Part shown: positions 47,774-56,305 of the stretch, one piece after another
How the letters are laid out: every line of letters starts with the position of its first letter
How positions within the stretch are numbered: position 1 is the stretch's first letter
Translations under genes and position numbers: made by a program
The notes under the pieces: generated by a model
What the model saw: the letters and a program-made list of their open reading frames with translations, nothing else
Database searches by the model: none
Told to the model about the DNA's origin: nothing
Origin: Candidatus Poribacteria bacterium
GTDB lineage: Bacteria > Poribacteria > WGA-4E > WGA-3G
NCBI GenBank assembly: GCA_022821965.1
Contig: JAJECN010000010.1
Coordinates: forward strand, 124,001 to 188,000
DNA: 64,000 bases
Direction: 5' to 3'

Positions 47774-49960
47774 ATGATTATCACCGTTGACGAAAGCTAC
47801 CGTCATAAAAGGGACCACACCGAACAGCAGCTCTTCGCAGTCGTTGAACGGAATACACCTAATTCTATCAAAACACCGCTTTTTCCGCAAGACGAATCAG
47901 AGGCGTTCACATTCTATCTCGATAAGGAACTAATTGAGCGTTTGAACCTCTGGGAATGGTTTCGCAACTATGCGAAGGAAGCACAGGTCTCGACTGCTGG
48001 CATCCGAGGTCCACAGAATATTTTATACCCGTGGGATACCCGCTTCCCGATTAACCAGATTGGAATTATCTTGGCGACACTCGGTAAGAGTCTTGTCGCA
48101 AACGAAACTGCAGATGGTAAGCCGGTTGAGAAGCTTACAGGGTGTGAGGTACGCTATAACTCCCAGAAGTATGTCGAATACATCGCTCGGATCCAAGCTG
48201 CACAGGGGATTCGCACGTACGTGCCGAAAGGATTCGGGACGCTGCCTATCTGGATGGCGTCCTTCCTGATTTTCATGCTTGATTTGGACGGGGGCGAGCA
48301 TGTTACATCGAGCCACTCTGTTAGTACCAAAAACGCAACCAAGGACCTCAACAATCAGGGGAGTCAGTATTTGCCGGAAGAATCCATGCGGTTCGTCAAC
48401 AAGATTGAGGAGATTCTCAAAACTGCTGAAATGGAAGGCTACCCGATTCAGTTCAGCGCAGTTACCGATGAACACATTGATTTTGAACGACTGGATGAAC
48501 TCCACGACGGTGTGCAGCTTTATGTCGGCTATCTCAAAGGTGGGGTCGCTACAGATGCGAATCTCCGCCTTATTCGTAAAGTGAGACCTCCGATCGTTGT
48601 CGATTGTGTCGGTGGATGTATGTATCGTCCGATGCGTGCTATCTTCGAGCGATTGGGAATTGCTAACTCTGTTCGCTGGCTCCACGTTGAGGCAGATCCT
48701 CTCTATCACAACATTGGGAAACTCGACCGAAACCCGAAGACCGGCGAAGCTGAATTCTACGATCTCGGATGCGATTTTAGCATTCTTGATGTCGTAAAAT
48801 CGACAGATTACGCAACGAAACTTAAATCGCAGCCTATTGGAACTATTATTGAAGCGACCGATCCAGATGGGGATAGACTTATCGTTTGTGAGATAGAGGA
48901 CGCATCGCGGGCAGAGGTGTTAGAACATCTCGGCGTTGATTATCTTGATCTTGGTGATGACCGATTGTTAACGATTTACACGCCCAATCAAGCATTTCTC
49001 ATGCTAATGGATCTCTACGCTAAGCAGCTTAAGGCTGCTGGACTTTGGGGAAACCATCCTCGATTCATGATTAAGACGACACCTTCCGCATTGGCTTGGG
49101 ACCAGTGGGGCGCGGCGAACGATGTTGCTGTTATTAACGTGCCTGTCGGTTTCAAAGAGATCGCCGCGATTATGAAAAAGATTGAGAGGCAACTCACCGA
49201 CGCACCAGACGCTCCAGTTGTTGTTCAAGATGTCTACGGCGAGACGATTTCGCTCGGTGTCCAGCCGAGACTCATCTTTGCTGGCGAGGAGAGCGGTGGA
49301 ATGATTACCGGTCCTGAAGCACTCATTCAGAGCCAAGGCGGTCGCACTGCTATTGCGATGCGTGAGAAGTCGGCAGGCGAATCGATGGTGCTGGTTACCG
49401 CACTCGCAGCGCACTGCAAGCAAGAGAATATGCCCTTGTCGGACTATCTCGCTGGTGTTTTTACGGAGAGTCAAATCACTGCAACGTGCGATGTCAGGGA
49501 GGACATCACCTATTACAACGAGTCTGAACCGAACCCTGAGAAACTTCGTGCAGCAAAGTTGGAAGGCGAAGCGAAACGCGACAAAAACGATCTATTTTTC
49601 CTTGGTATCGCCATTGCCCTTCGTGAAGGGAAAATAGACATAGAGCAAGCGCGTGCCATCCTTACGGATGCACTTCCAACACTTGATTTCACGGCACTTG
49701 AGGATGTCCGATTTGTCGGGGATGGGAGTTATCTCAAGTTTCATGATAAGTTTGTTGAAGTGCGGAAATCCGGCACAGACGCGAAAACCAAAGCCTACGC
49801 CTCCGGTGGCGATAAGGAGGAGTGTCGAAAGTTCGCCAAAGCCTTCGGTGAGGCAAGTGGTGATTTAACCGAACTTTACACCGAACAAATAGGTCAAAAC
49901 TACTTAGGGAGTGTTGAAGAGAGAGCACGAAAGATTTATGATGCATTTCAGTCGGATTAA
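47774..49960 (+). CDS. Phosphoglucomutase/phosphomannomutase family protein (large)
   Basis: ATG 47774 with GGGAG upstream; the frame is open to 47729. 728 residues, longer than the usual 450-580. Family elements: VSTAGIRGPQNILYPWDTRFPINQIGIILATLG, the phosphoserine loop VTSSHSVSTKN (S180-H181, in place of the common T-A-S-H-N-P), the metal loop TDPDGDRLIV and the sugar-binding loop FAGEESGGMITG. The variant phosphoserine loop and ~200 extra residues set it apart from GlmM and ManB. It probably interconverts hexose 1- and 6-phosphates or a modified sugar phosphate. The neighbours give no clue to the sugar. Confidence 0.8.
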   Translation: MIITVDESYRHKRDHTEQQLFAVVERNTPNSIKTPLFPQDESEAFTFYLDKELIERLNLWEWFRNYAKEAQVSTAGIRGPQNILYPWDTRFPINQIGIILATLGKSLVANETADGKPVEKLTGCEVRYNSQKYVEYIARIQAAQGIRTYVPKGFGTLPIWMASFLIFMLDLDGGEHVTSSHSVSTKNATKDLNNQGSQYLPEESMRFVNKIEEILKTAEMEGYPIQFSAVTDEHIDFERLDELHDGVQLYVGYLKGGVATDANLRLIRKVRPPIVVDCVGGCMYRPMRAIFERLGIANSVRWLHVEADPLYHNIGKLDRNPKTGEAEFYDLGCDFSILDVVKSTDYATKLKSQPIGTIIEATDPDGDRLIVCEIEDASRAEVLEHLGVDYLDLGDDRLLTIYTPNQAFLMLMDLYAKQLKAAGLWGNHPRFMIKTTPSALAWDQWGAANDVAVINVPVGFKEIAAIMKKIERQLTDAPDAPVVVQDVYGETISLGVQPRLIFAGEESGGMITGPEALIQSQGGRTAIAMREKSAGESMVLVTALAAHCKQENMPLSDYLAGVFTESQITATCDVREDITYYNESEPNPEKLRAAKLEGEAKRDKNDLFFLGIAIALREGKIDIEQARAILTDALPTLDFTALEDVRFVGDGSYLKFHDKFVEVRKSGTDAKTKAYASGGDKEECRKFAKAFGEASGDLTELYTEQIGQNYLGSVEERARKIYDAFQSD

Positions 49961-49967
49961 TAGCAGT

Positions 49968-50110
49968 CGGCTGTCAGCGATCAGCGGTCAGAAAGATAAC
50001 CATTAGCAGTTGACAATCAGCAAGTGGTCAGAAGAATAGCGTTAGCAGTCGGCAAAAGGATGTAATTTCGCCAGAAACCTCTTTGCTGAAGGCTGAAAGT
50101 CGATGGCTGA
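49968..50110. repeat. CAGTCGGCTGTCAGC-type degenerate repeats
   Basis: Overlapping runs such as AGCAGTCGGCTGTCAGCGATCAGCGGTCAG, AGCAGTTGACAATCAGC, TTAGCAGTCGGC and GAAGGCTGAAAGTCGATGGCTGATGGC fill the spacer between the mutase and the YCF48-like gene. They are imperfect copies of the same heptamer-like unit (C-A-G-T-x-x-x) seen at 51222-51340 and 60119-60270. Direction: both orientations are present. Confidence 0.55.
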
Positions 50111-50134
50111 TGGCAAATAAAAAAGGAGATTATC

Positions 50135-51220
50135 ATGATCAGAACAATTATCGGTTCTTTTGGAGTGTTTATTGGATTTGCGCTCCTTTTTTCTTTTGCG
50201 ACGGTTGCCGATGCGGAGTGGACCGTTCTGCGCGAAGACGATATCCTCCGCGGCGACGGTATTGAAGGCATGCTACAAGATGTCTATTTCATGGATGATC
50301 AGAATGGTCTGGTTGTTGGAAATGGGGGACTCATGTTGAAGACATCGGATGGCGGCAAAACGTGGGAGAAAATGGAAGTTGATATGCGTCCTCCGGGTGC
50401 CGGACAAAGACCCGGTGGTGGAGGCGGCGGACCTCCCGGTGGTGGCTTCGGTCGCGGCGGTCCTGCACCGCTCTATAATATCTACTTTATAGATGAAAAT
50501 GTCGGGTTTATCACTGGTGGTAGAGGTACTATCCTGAAGACTGAAGACGGCGGTAAAACCTGGGCACGGAAAATAGCGAGGAGTGATACCCCTGGACGTG
50601 GTGGGAGACCGGGCGGTATTCGCGCCAATTTGATGGGCATCCAGATGATTAGTGAAACGACCGGTTTCATCGCCGGATCGGAGAATACGATTCTCAAAAC
50701 AACCGATGGCGGCGAAACTTGGGTCGGCAGCTCGGAACGCGCACGCGTCGGCGAAACCCGAAATAATCTTGAGAATATCTTGTTTGTTTCACCGACAACA
50801 GGTTGGGTTATCGGCTCATTTGGGACGCTCCTGCATACCACTGATGCTGGTGAAGCGTGGGAGAAGCGGGATCCTGGCTTTGATAACAATCTGTTCGGTA
50901 TCCATTTCCTTGATGAAAACACGGGTTGGATTTGTGGACAAGAGGGTTTAATCCTGCATACCGCCGATGGTGGTGCCACGTGGAATCAGCAAAAGACCGA
51001 ATCCTACGACGATCTCCACGATATTATCTTTGTTGATGCTATGGTCGGTTGGGCAGTCGGTGGGTATAACTCTATTTTGCATACCACTGATGGCGGTAAA
51101 ACATGGACAGTCTCGAATATACCCGGAGGCGCGACCTTCAAAGGCGTTCATGCGACAGATCAGAACCACTGTTGGACAATTAACGATTGGGGTGTCATCG
51201 CAGGATATAAAGCAGAGTAG
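50135..51220 (+). CDS. Secreted YCF48/BNR-like propeller with Gly-rich insertion
   Basis: ATG 50135 after AAAAAGGAG. 361 residues, signal peptide (GSFGVFIGFALLFSFATVADA). Six or seven repeats of the YCF48 (photosystem II assembly factor-like) type: LQDVYFMDDQNGLVVGNGGLMLKTSDGGKTWEKM, VGFITGGRGTILKTEDGGKTWAR, TGFIAGSENTILKTTDGGETWVG, TGWVIGSFGTLLHTTDAGEAWEKR, TGWICGQEGLILHTADGGATWNQQ and VGWAVGGYNSILHTTDGGKTWTV. Between repeats 1 and 2 lies a ~25-residue insertion of almost only Gly, Pro and Arg (residues ~88-112). Propellers of this class bind partner proteins. The fold resembles the C-terminal domain of the sigma fusion at 7513. Confidence 0.85.
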   Translation: MIRTIIGSFGVFIGFALLFSFATVADAEWTVLREDDILRGDGIEGMLQDVYFMDDQNGLVVGNGGLMLKTSDGGKTWEKMEVDMRPPGAGQRPGGGGGGPPGGGFGRGGPAPLYNIYFIDENVGFITGGRGTILKTEDGGKTWARKIARSDTPGRGGRPGGIRANLMGIQMISETTGFIAGSENTILKTTDGGETWVGSSERARVGETRNNLENILFVSPTTGWVIGSFGTLLHTTDAGEAWEKRDPGFDNNLFGIHFLDENTGWICGQEGLILHTADGGATWNQQKTESYDDLHDIIFVDAMVGWAVGGYNSILHTTDGGKTWTVSNIPGGATFKGVHATDQNHCWTINDWGVIAGYKAE

Positions 51221-51221
51221 T

Positions 51222-51340
51222 TATCGGTTGTCAGTTATCAGTTATCAGTTAAAAGACCACTTGTGGCGGGTACAAACCTTGTTACTGCCACAAGAAGGTA
51301 ACTGACGACTGAAGACTGATAATAGATAACTCAACTAAGG
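51222..51340. repeat. CAGTTATCAG repeats forming a palindromic spacer
   Basis: The left part has TTGTCAGTTATCAGTTATCAG, so three tandem T-C-A-G-T-T-A units. The right part has the complementary motif (TAACTGACGACTG, ACTGATAATAGATAAC). Between them stands CTTGTGGCGGG...CCACAAG, with the 7-bp pair CTTGTGG/CCACAAG. The spacer at 60119-60270 has the same plan. Confidence 0.6.
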
Positions 51341-51347
51341 AGAGACA

Positions 51348-52559
51348 ATGTCAGAACTGAAAAGTCATAAAGTCACGATGCTCGGTACTGGACTCATCGG
51401 AATGTTCTACACGATGACACTCCACAATCAACGCGGTGCAGACCGCGTTCATTCTGTCTACTCTCGACGTGAAGAACGCGCAACCGCATTCGCCGAAGAG
51501 TGGAACATTCCTCACGCGACAACCGATTTGGCAGAAGCCATCAACCACCCGGAAACAGACACTGTTGTTATTGGATTGCCTAACAACCTGCACCTGAAAG
51601 CCGTTGAACTCGCAGCAGCGGCGGGCAAAAGCATTCTCTGTACGAAACCGCTTGGACGCACTGCCGAAGAGGCAAAAGCGATGCTGGACATCGTTGAAAA
51701 CAAAGGCGTATTTGGGGGGTACCTTGAGGATTTGGTGTATCCGCCAAAAACCCTCAAAGCATTAGAGTCTGTCCAGAACGGCGCGCTTGGCAAAATTCTG
51801 TGGGTGCGTTCCCGCGAAACACATCCGGGTCCCCACAGCGATTGGTTTTGGGATCTGGAACAAGCCGGTGGCGGTGCTATCGTTGATATGGGATGCCACT
51901 GTATCGAGATCATCCGAAACTTCGTTGGAAAAAATAATAGACCGCTTGAGGTGATGTGCTGGGCGGATACACTTGTGCATCCGATTGATGCGGAGGACCA
52001 CGGCATCGCACTCATCCGTTTTGAGAGCGGCGCGATGGGACAGTTTGAGGTTGGATGGGCGTTCCGTGGCGGCATGGATTTGCGCGATGAGGTCTCCGGT
52101 AGTGAGGGAACGATCTGGCTCAATCATTGGCTCCGCACTGGTTATGAGATGTTCACGGCTGTCGGACAAGGTGGCTATGTTGCTGAAAAAGCCGAGAGCG
52201 ATACCGGTTGGCTTTTCCCTGTCGGCGATGAAGTCGCGGAACTCGGTTATCGCGATATGTTCCTTGATATGTTCAACGCAATCGACGAAGGACGAGAACC
52301 TTTGGAAACTTTCTATGACGGTTACGTCGTGAACGCTATTATTGATGCCTGTTATAAATCCGCAAAATCGAAACAGTGGGAAGCAGTTGAGATTCCGGAT
52401 TGGCGAGGCACTACCGAAACTACTGATGCACAGGCGAGCCGATCGGATGCTGATGAGCAGTATGCCCTCCTCAAAGAGGAACGGATGCCCGATGGTAGAA
52501 TGAAACGCATCTTCAGAGATCGGGAAACCGGACAGATTATTGAGAGAGTGGAAAATTGA
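51348..52559 (+). CDS. Gfo/Idh/MocA family NAD(P)-dependent oxidoreductase
   Basis: 403 residues from ATG 51348, AAGGAGAG upstream. Rossmann site [21 protein letters not shown] (G-T-G-x-I-G), the family segment [40 protein letters not shown] (T-K-P in place of E-K-P), and catalytic-domain strands [21 protein letters not shown] and [17 protein letters not shown]. Longer than the 359-residue paralog at 10524, mostly by a C-terminal helix with [26 protein letters not shown]. Acts on a sugar or cyclitol; the substrate cannot be read. Confidence 0.87.
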   Translation: MSELKSHKVTMLGTGLIGMFYTMTLHNQRGADRVHSVYSRREERATAFAEEWNIPHATTDLAEAINHPETDTVVIGLPNNLHLKAVELAAAAGKSILCTKPLGRTAEEAKAMLDIVENKGVFGGYLEDLVYPPKTLKALESVQNGALGKILWVRSRETHPGPHSDWFWDLEQAGGGAIVDMGCHCIEIIRNFVGKNNRPLEVMCWADTLVHPIDAEDHGIALIRFESGAMGQFEVGWAFRGGMDLRDEVSGSEGTIWLNHWLRTGYEMFTAVGQGGYVAEKAESDTGWLFPVGDEVAELGYRDMFLDMFNAIDEGREPLETFYDGYVVNAIIDACYKSAKSKQWEAVEIPDWRGTTETTDAQASRSDADEQYALLKEERMPDGRMKRIFRDRETGQIIERVEN

Positions 52560-52658
52560 TCCCGGTTCGCTGCGAAGTTCCTTCTTGTAGGAGTGAGTTC
52601 CAGTTCGCTACACCTGCATCACAAAATTTGGGTGAATAAAGCAAAGGGGGAATTCCAA

Positions 52659-53420
52659 ATGACCCGAATGCTGACAATTATTGCACTCTTGCTCTGTTTG
52701 GGGATGAATTGTTTCGCTGCATTTGAAGAGGAGACGGTGTTATTGTATCTCTTTGACGAAGAAACCGCCGATGAAGCGACAGACCTATCCGAATTTGAGA
52801 ATCATGGCGAAATCACCGATGCTGAATGGACAAAAGACGGAAAGCTCGGTGGCGCATTGGTCTTTGATGGCGCGAGCAGCCTGATTGAAGTACCGCATCA
52901 TGAAAGTCTTTTTCCGGGAGGCGATGAACTCACAATTGAGGCGTGGTTCAAGCCGAATACATTTCCGGCTGGGCATCCGCCGATTGCGAGAAAAGGCTCG
53001 GTTCCTGAAAGCGGCTGGGGTTTTGACACACCCGGCGGAAAAATTCGCGGATTCGTTTATACTGCGCCCGGTGACCCTGTTGTTGCACAAGGCGCGACAC
53101 AAATGAAATTGGATACATGGCATCATCTCGCTATGGTCTACGATGGCGCGGAAATTCGCATTTATCTGGACGGTGAGTTGGACGGTGAAGCCCCACGAAA
53201 AGGAGACATCAACAAAAACGACGCCTCAGTCTGGATCGGTAAGAAAGCGATTGAGAGCGTTTGGCTCGACGGAACGCTTGATGAACTCCGTATTCTCAAC
53301 ATTGCAATCACCGAAGAGCAAATTCAGAAGGATATGGAAGAAGGTATCACGTTTGCTGTTGAAGTCACTGGAAAACTCACAACGACGTGGGGACGGATTA
53401 AATCTGAGGTCCACCGTTAG
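52659..53420 (+). CDS. Secreted LamG/concanavalin A-like protein with conserved tail
   Basis: ATG 52659 after AAAGGGGG; the frame opens at 52593 without a ribosome site. 253 residues: signal peptide (MLTIIALLLCLGMNCFA), one LamG domain (TVLLYLFDEETADEATDLSEFENHGEITDAEW, GGALVFDGASSLIEVPHHESL, LTIEAWFKPNTFPAGHPPIARKG, WHHLAMVYDGAEIRIYLDGELDGE, DASVWIGKKAIESVWLDGTLDELRILNIAITEEQIQKDME). C-terminus: TGKLTTTWGRIKSEVHR, the shared tail. It lies 18 bp before the second dioxygenase gene and is probably co-transcribed with it. Confidence 0.85.
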   Translation: MTRMLTIIALLLCLGMNCFAAFEEETVLLYLFDEETADEATDLSEFENHGEITDAEWTKDGKLGGALVFDGASSLIEVPHHESLFPGGDELTIEAWFKPNTFPAGHPPIARKGSVPESGWGFDTPGGKIRGFVYTAPGDPVVAQGATQMKLDTWHHLAMVYDGAEIRIYLDGELDGEAPRKGDINKNDASVWIGKKAIESVWLDGTLDELRILNIAITEEQIQKDMEEGITFAVEVTGKLTTTWGRIKSEVHR

Positions 53421-53438
53421 CAGCTGAAGGAGATGACA

Positions 53439-54290
53439 ATGGATACAAGTTGGCTGGAATACTGTGCTACAGAAGAACAACTCAAAGCATTCAATGACAA
53501 AGGCTACCTGATCGTCGAGGATGCTATAAGTTCGGAGATGGTAGACGCGTTAGAAGAGGTCGCAGATCGACTTGATGCCGAAGAACGCGCCAAAACAGGA
53601 CTGGCGCCCCACGAATTGTTATCGAAGTTCCGCACCGTCATCGAAGACGATGTATTGTTGGAGCTGCTTGACAATAAGAAGGTTTTCCCGCTACTCTGGG
53701 ATATTCTGGGGTGGAACATTCAACTTTATATCTCCCACCTCATCATGTATCCCCCAGAACCTCCCGATAAACAGCGGGTTCGCAAAGGCGCACATTGGCA
53801 TCAGGATGGCGGTAGACCCGTGCCGGAGATGGAACGTCCACACCCGCGACTCTCATTGAAGGTCAGTTACTGGTTAAGTGATGTTACCGATCGCGATAAC
53901 GGTGCTATGCGCATTGTTCCGTGTAGCCATAAGCTCGACACCCGTCCGCCAAACAGGGATGACGATCCTGATGGTGACCCGGAAGGTGCAATAGATCTGA
54001 TCGTCAAACGTGGCACAGCCGTGCTATTTGATCGACGGATGTGGCACTCACGCGGTTGGAATTTCTCCGATGCGACTCGGAAAGTTCTGTTTATGGGCTA
54101 TAGTTACCGTTGGTTGCGCGGTTTGGATTACAACCTCATGCCACCCGAGATTCTTGAGAAATGCGACCCGATTCGGCGGCAGCTCTTGGGGGACGGTGTG
54201 GACATTAAAGGTTGGTGGCAACCCACAGATGCGGATGTGCCGCTGAAGACATGGATTGCGGAGCATCGTGGGGAGGAATATGTGCGATAG
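53439..54290 (+). CDS. Phytanoyl-CoA dioxygenase (PhyH) family oxygenase
   Basis: ATG 53439 has AAGGAG at 53427-53432 with ideal spacing; ATG 53433 would be too close. 283 residues. Iron site H-x-D in HWHQDGGRPVPEM and the distal histidine in FDRRMWHSRGWNFSDATRKVLFMGYSYRWLRG, with an Arg/Lys for 2-oxoglutarate. Core: SLKVSYWLSDVTDRDNGAMRIVPCSHKL. It is distant from the 255-residue paralog at 19963, so not a recent duplicate. Reaction: Fe(II)/2-oxoglutarate-dependent hydroxylation of an unknown small molecule. Confidence 0.88.
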   Translation: MDTSWLEYCATEEQLKAFNDKGYLIVEDAISSEMVDALEEVADRLDAEERAKTGLAPHELLSKFRTVIEDDVLLELLDNKKVFPLLWDILGWNIQLYISHLIMYPPEPPDKQRVRKGAHWHQDGGRPVPEMERPHPRLSLKVSYWLSDVTDRDNGAMRIVPCSHKLDTRPPNRDDDPDGDPEGAIDLIVKRGTAVLFDRRMWHSRGWNFSDATRKVLFMGYSYRWLRGLDYNLMPPEILEKCDPIRRQLLGDGVDIKGWWQPTDADVPLKTWIAEHRGEEYVR

Positions 54291-54323
54291 TTGTTATTAG
54301 TTCTACCGAAGTTCCGCTTGTGT

Positions 54324-55061
54324 TTAGTCATCGTCATCGGATTCTTCTATCGGTATACGCTTAGACGGATCATAGTACGAGACGTATTTTACTCCATTCT
54401 GTTTGTTTTCTTCCTGCATTGCTTTCAGATACGCGTAGAGTTCGCCCGGCTTCTTGAATTGCGCGCTGATCTCTGCTTTGATTCTATAACATTCTTCGAG
54501 GATAGGATTCGTATAAGTTTCGGGGTCAAATTCTGGATACTTTTCTGGGGTTTCTTTCTCTTTCATCTGAGTGTCCTCCATCAGTTCAATAGGTGTGCAG
54601 ATGGTTGTCGGTTGAAATCCTGTCGCTTGGCAAACTTGGTTGATATGCTCACGCTTGTGTTCATTTACAATGTGCTTATGATTCCACGATACCAAGTATT
54701 CAATACCATGGACCGTTGCGATAGCAATATGCTGTGCATCTGGTTCAGCATTCCATGGGACTGCGCCAGTATCTAATAGTTTCTGCACAAACACATCTAT
54801 CTCTGGTAATAGTTCTAATACCGTCAGAGATGATACCACTTCGAGTCTTTGCTGCGCTGCGGTTGGATTACCTCTCTGGATTTCAGCGAGAACTATGTCT
54901 GAAATCACGAACTCAAATCTATCGGCATAATCTTTCCATAACCGCTGGCTTGCTCTCTGCCAGGACGCTAATATTGCATCATTGCTCGGACGCGCGACCA
55001 AGTGGCTAACAACCGTTGGCTCGATATAAACTCTTGGTTTTACTGTTGCATATTTTAACAC
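54324..55061 (-). CDS. PIN-domain protein with an extra C-terminal domain
   Basis: 245 residues; GTG at 55059-55061 is the only usable start and has a weak ribosome site. Residues ~9-160 fit a PIN nuclease of the VapC/DUF3368 type: RVYIEPTVVSHLVARPSNDAI (first acidic site E in place of the usual D), FVISDIVLAEIQRGNP, DAQHIAIATVHGIEYLVSWNHKHIVN. Residues ~165-245 are a separate charged helical region (MKEKETPEKYPEFDPETYTNPILEECYRIKAEIS, ELYAYLKAMQEENKQ) that in other genomes resembles a small protein encoded next to such PIN genes. It may be an antitoxin-like domain fused in cis. No separate antitoxin gene is adjacent. Confidence 0.7.
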   Translation of the reverse strand: MLKYATVKPRVYIEPTVVSHLVARPSNDAILASWQRASQRLWKDYADRFEFVISDIVLAEIQRGNPTAAQQRLEVVSSLTVLELLPEIDVFVQKLLDTGAVPWNAEPDAQHIAIATVHGIEYLVSWNHKHIVNEHKREHINQVCQATGFQPTTICTPIELMEDTQMKEKETPEKYPEFDPETYTNPILEECYRIKAEISAQFKKPGELYAYLKAMQEENKQNGVKYVSYYDPSKRIPIEESDDDD

Positions 55062-55108
55062 GAAATACTGCTTCTTTCAAATCAAACTTCTGGCGTAGTG
55101 AAAGCGTA

Positions 55109-55156
55109 GAAGGATGGCAGATTGGTAAAGGCTCCTTTTCCACCTTTCCATCCTTC
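55109..55156 (-). terminator. Hairpin between the sialidase and PIN genes
   Basis: GAAGGATGG (55109-55117) and CCATCCTTC (55148-55156) are perfect 9-bp arms, 22 bp after the sialidase stop on the minus strand. A short A/T stretch follows but no long T-run, so this is a possible terminator or a processing site. Confidence 0.4.
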
Positions 55157-55177
55157 CAACTCAGACTTAAAATCGTC

Positions 55178-56245
55178 TCACGCCAACGTATCCTCACCAT
55201 CCGTTAACCATGCCAGATCGAACTTCGCAAACGACAGCGTCTCATACGCACCATTCTCACCGCGTTCATAGAGGCAACATATACTCATGTCTGAGGCGAT
55301 ACAGAGGTCCGAGTAAGCCGCCGGACCCGCGTGCAAAACTTTCCCACTGCTCCAACTTTGGCACTCATCATAACTGATGCGGATTGTCATCCGTTCACGA
55401 CTCTCGCTGGCGGGATTAGAGAACAAAATGCGATTCTTGTCGTGTTGATTCGCGTTTGTATACCGCACCATACTCGCCTGACAGATCGGTTCGATGAGGT
55501 CTTCCTCGTAGCCGAATTCTGTGAATGTATCGCCGCTATCGCTACTTCGGGCGTAAGCACGTCGTTTTGGTGCGACGTAGTTCCGACAATTGAAATAGAG
55601 TCCACCGTCCACCGTCTCAACGACAACCGATTCGTTTGTTCCGGGTTGTGCTTTACCAGCCATCCGCCATGTCTCACCGCGGTCATCGCTGACAATCAGG
55701 TGTGAGTAGCCGTATTGGGCGTAGTCCCGATTGTTTCCATGCACATGGTCACACGGGATTACGAATCTGCCGTTGGTGAGTTGGATCCCGTGACAGGGAC
55801 CGGTTGCATACCACGTCCAGTCTTCGTCTTTCGTTGTGGCTGTAATTTCTCTCGGTTCCGCCCATGTCTCCCCGTCGTCTGTGCTGGCGGTTACCCAGAC
55901 GGTGCGGGGTGCTTCTCCTGCAACAATTTTCCCTTCCGCGCCGTCAGCGAGATTTTTGCAGAAAACGAGCCAAATCGTGCCTGAATCACGGTCAACGACT
56001 GGAGCAGGATTGCCATCCGTGTCGGTTCCAGTAGAGACAGCGATTTGCATCGGCTGCCAACTTTCGCCGTTGTCAAAGCTTCGTTTCAGAACAATATCAA
56101 TGTTTCCTGAGTCACCACCACCGTGTCGCCTACCTTCACAGAACGCTAAGAGTGTTCCCTCGTTTGACCGGACAAGCGCGGGGATTCGGAATGTGTGATA
56201 CCCTTCCGTCCTCGCCGTGAAAAGCGGACTCTCCGTTTTGTACAT
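55178..56245 (-). CDS. Exo-sialidase family protein (BNR propeller)
   Basis: 355 residues from ATG (56243-56245). The sialidase arginine motif is near the N-terminus (YHTFRIPALVRSNEGTLLAFCEGRRHGGGDSGNIDIVLKRSFDNGESW). Asp-boxes are S-F-D-N-G-E-S-W, S-T-D-D-G-E-T-W, S-D-D-R-G-E-T-W and S-S-D-S-G-D-T-F. Further marks are GTNESVVVETVDGGLYFNCRNYVAPKRRAYARSSDSG and LFSNPASESRERMTIRISYDECQSW. Sialidases cleave terminal sialic acids from glycans. No signal peptide is visible, unusual for a scavenging enzyme. A LamG gene follows upstream on the same strand. Confidence 0.88.
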   Translation of the reverse strand: MYKTESPLFTARTEGYHTFRIPALVRSNEGTLLAFCEGRRHGGGDSGNIDIVLKRSFDNGESWQPMQIAVSTGTDTDGNPAPVVDRDSGTIWLVFCKNLADGAEGKIVAGEAPRTVWVTASTDDGETWAEPREITATTKDEDWTWYATGPCHGIQLTNGRFVIPCDHVHGNNRDYAQYGYSHLIVSDDRGETWRMAGKAQPGTNESVVVETVDGGLYFNCRNYVAPKRRAYARSSDSGDTFTEFGYEEDLIEPICQASMVRYTNANQHDKNRILFSNPASESRERMTIRISYDECQSWSSGKVLHAGPAAYSDLCIASDMSICCLYERGENGAYETLSFAKFDLAWLTDGEDTLA

Positions 56246-56305
56246 GCTTTATCAGCTCTCCTTGTATAGTGCGAATGGTAACAACAACTGTCCCTATCGT
56301 GGTTG

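Noticed and set aside
51222-51340. Possible CRISPR or phage attachment site
   Set aside because: The short units are imperfect, spacing is irregular and the same kind of spacer recurs elsewhere, so a dispersed repeat is the better reading. No integrase or tRNA gene is near.
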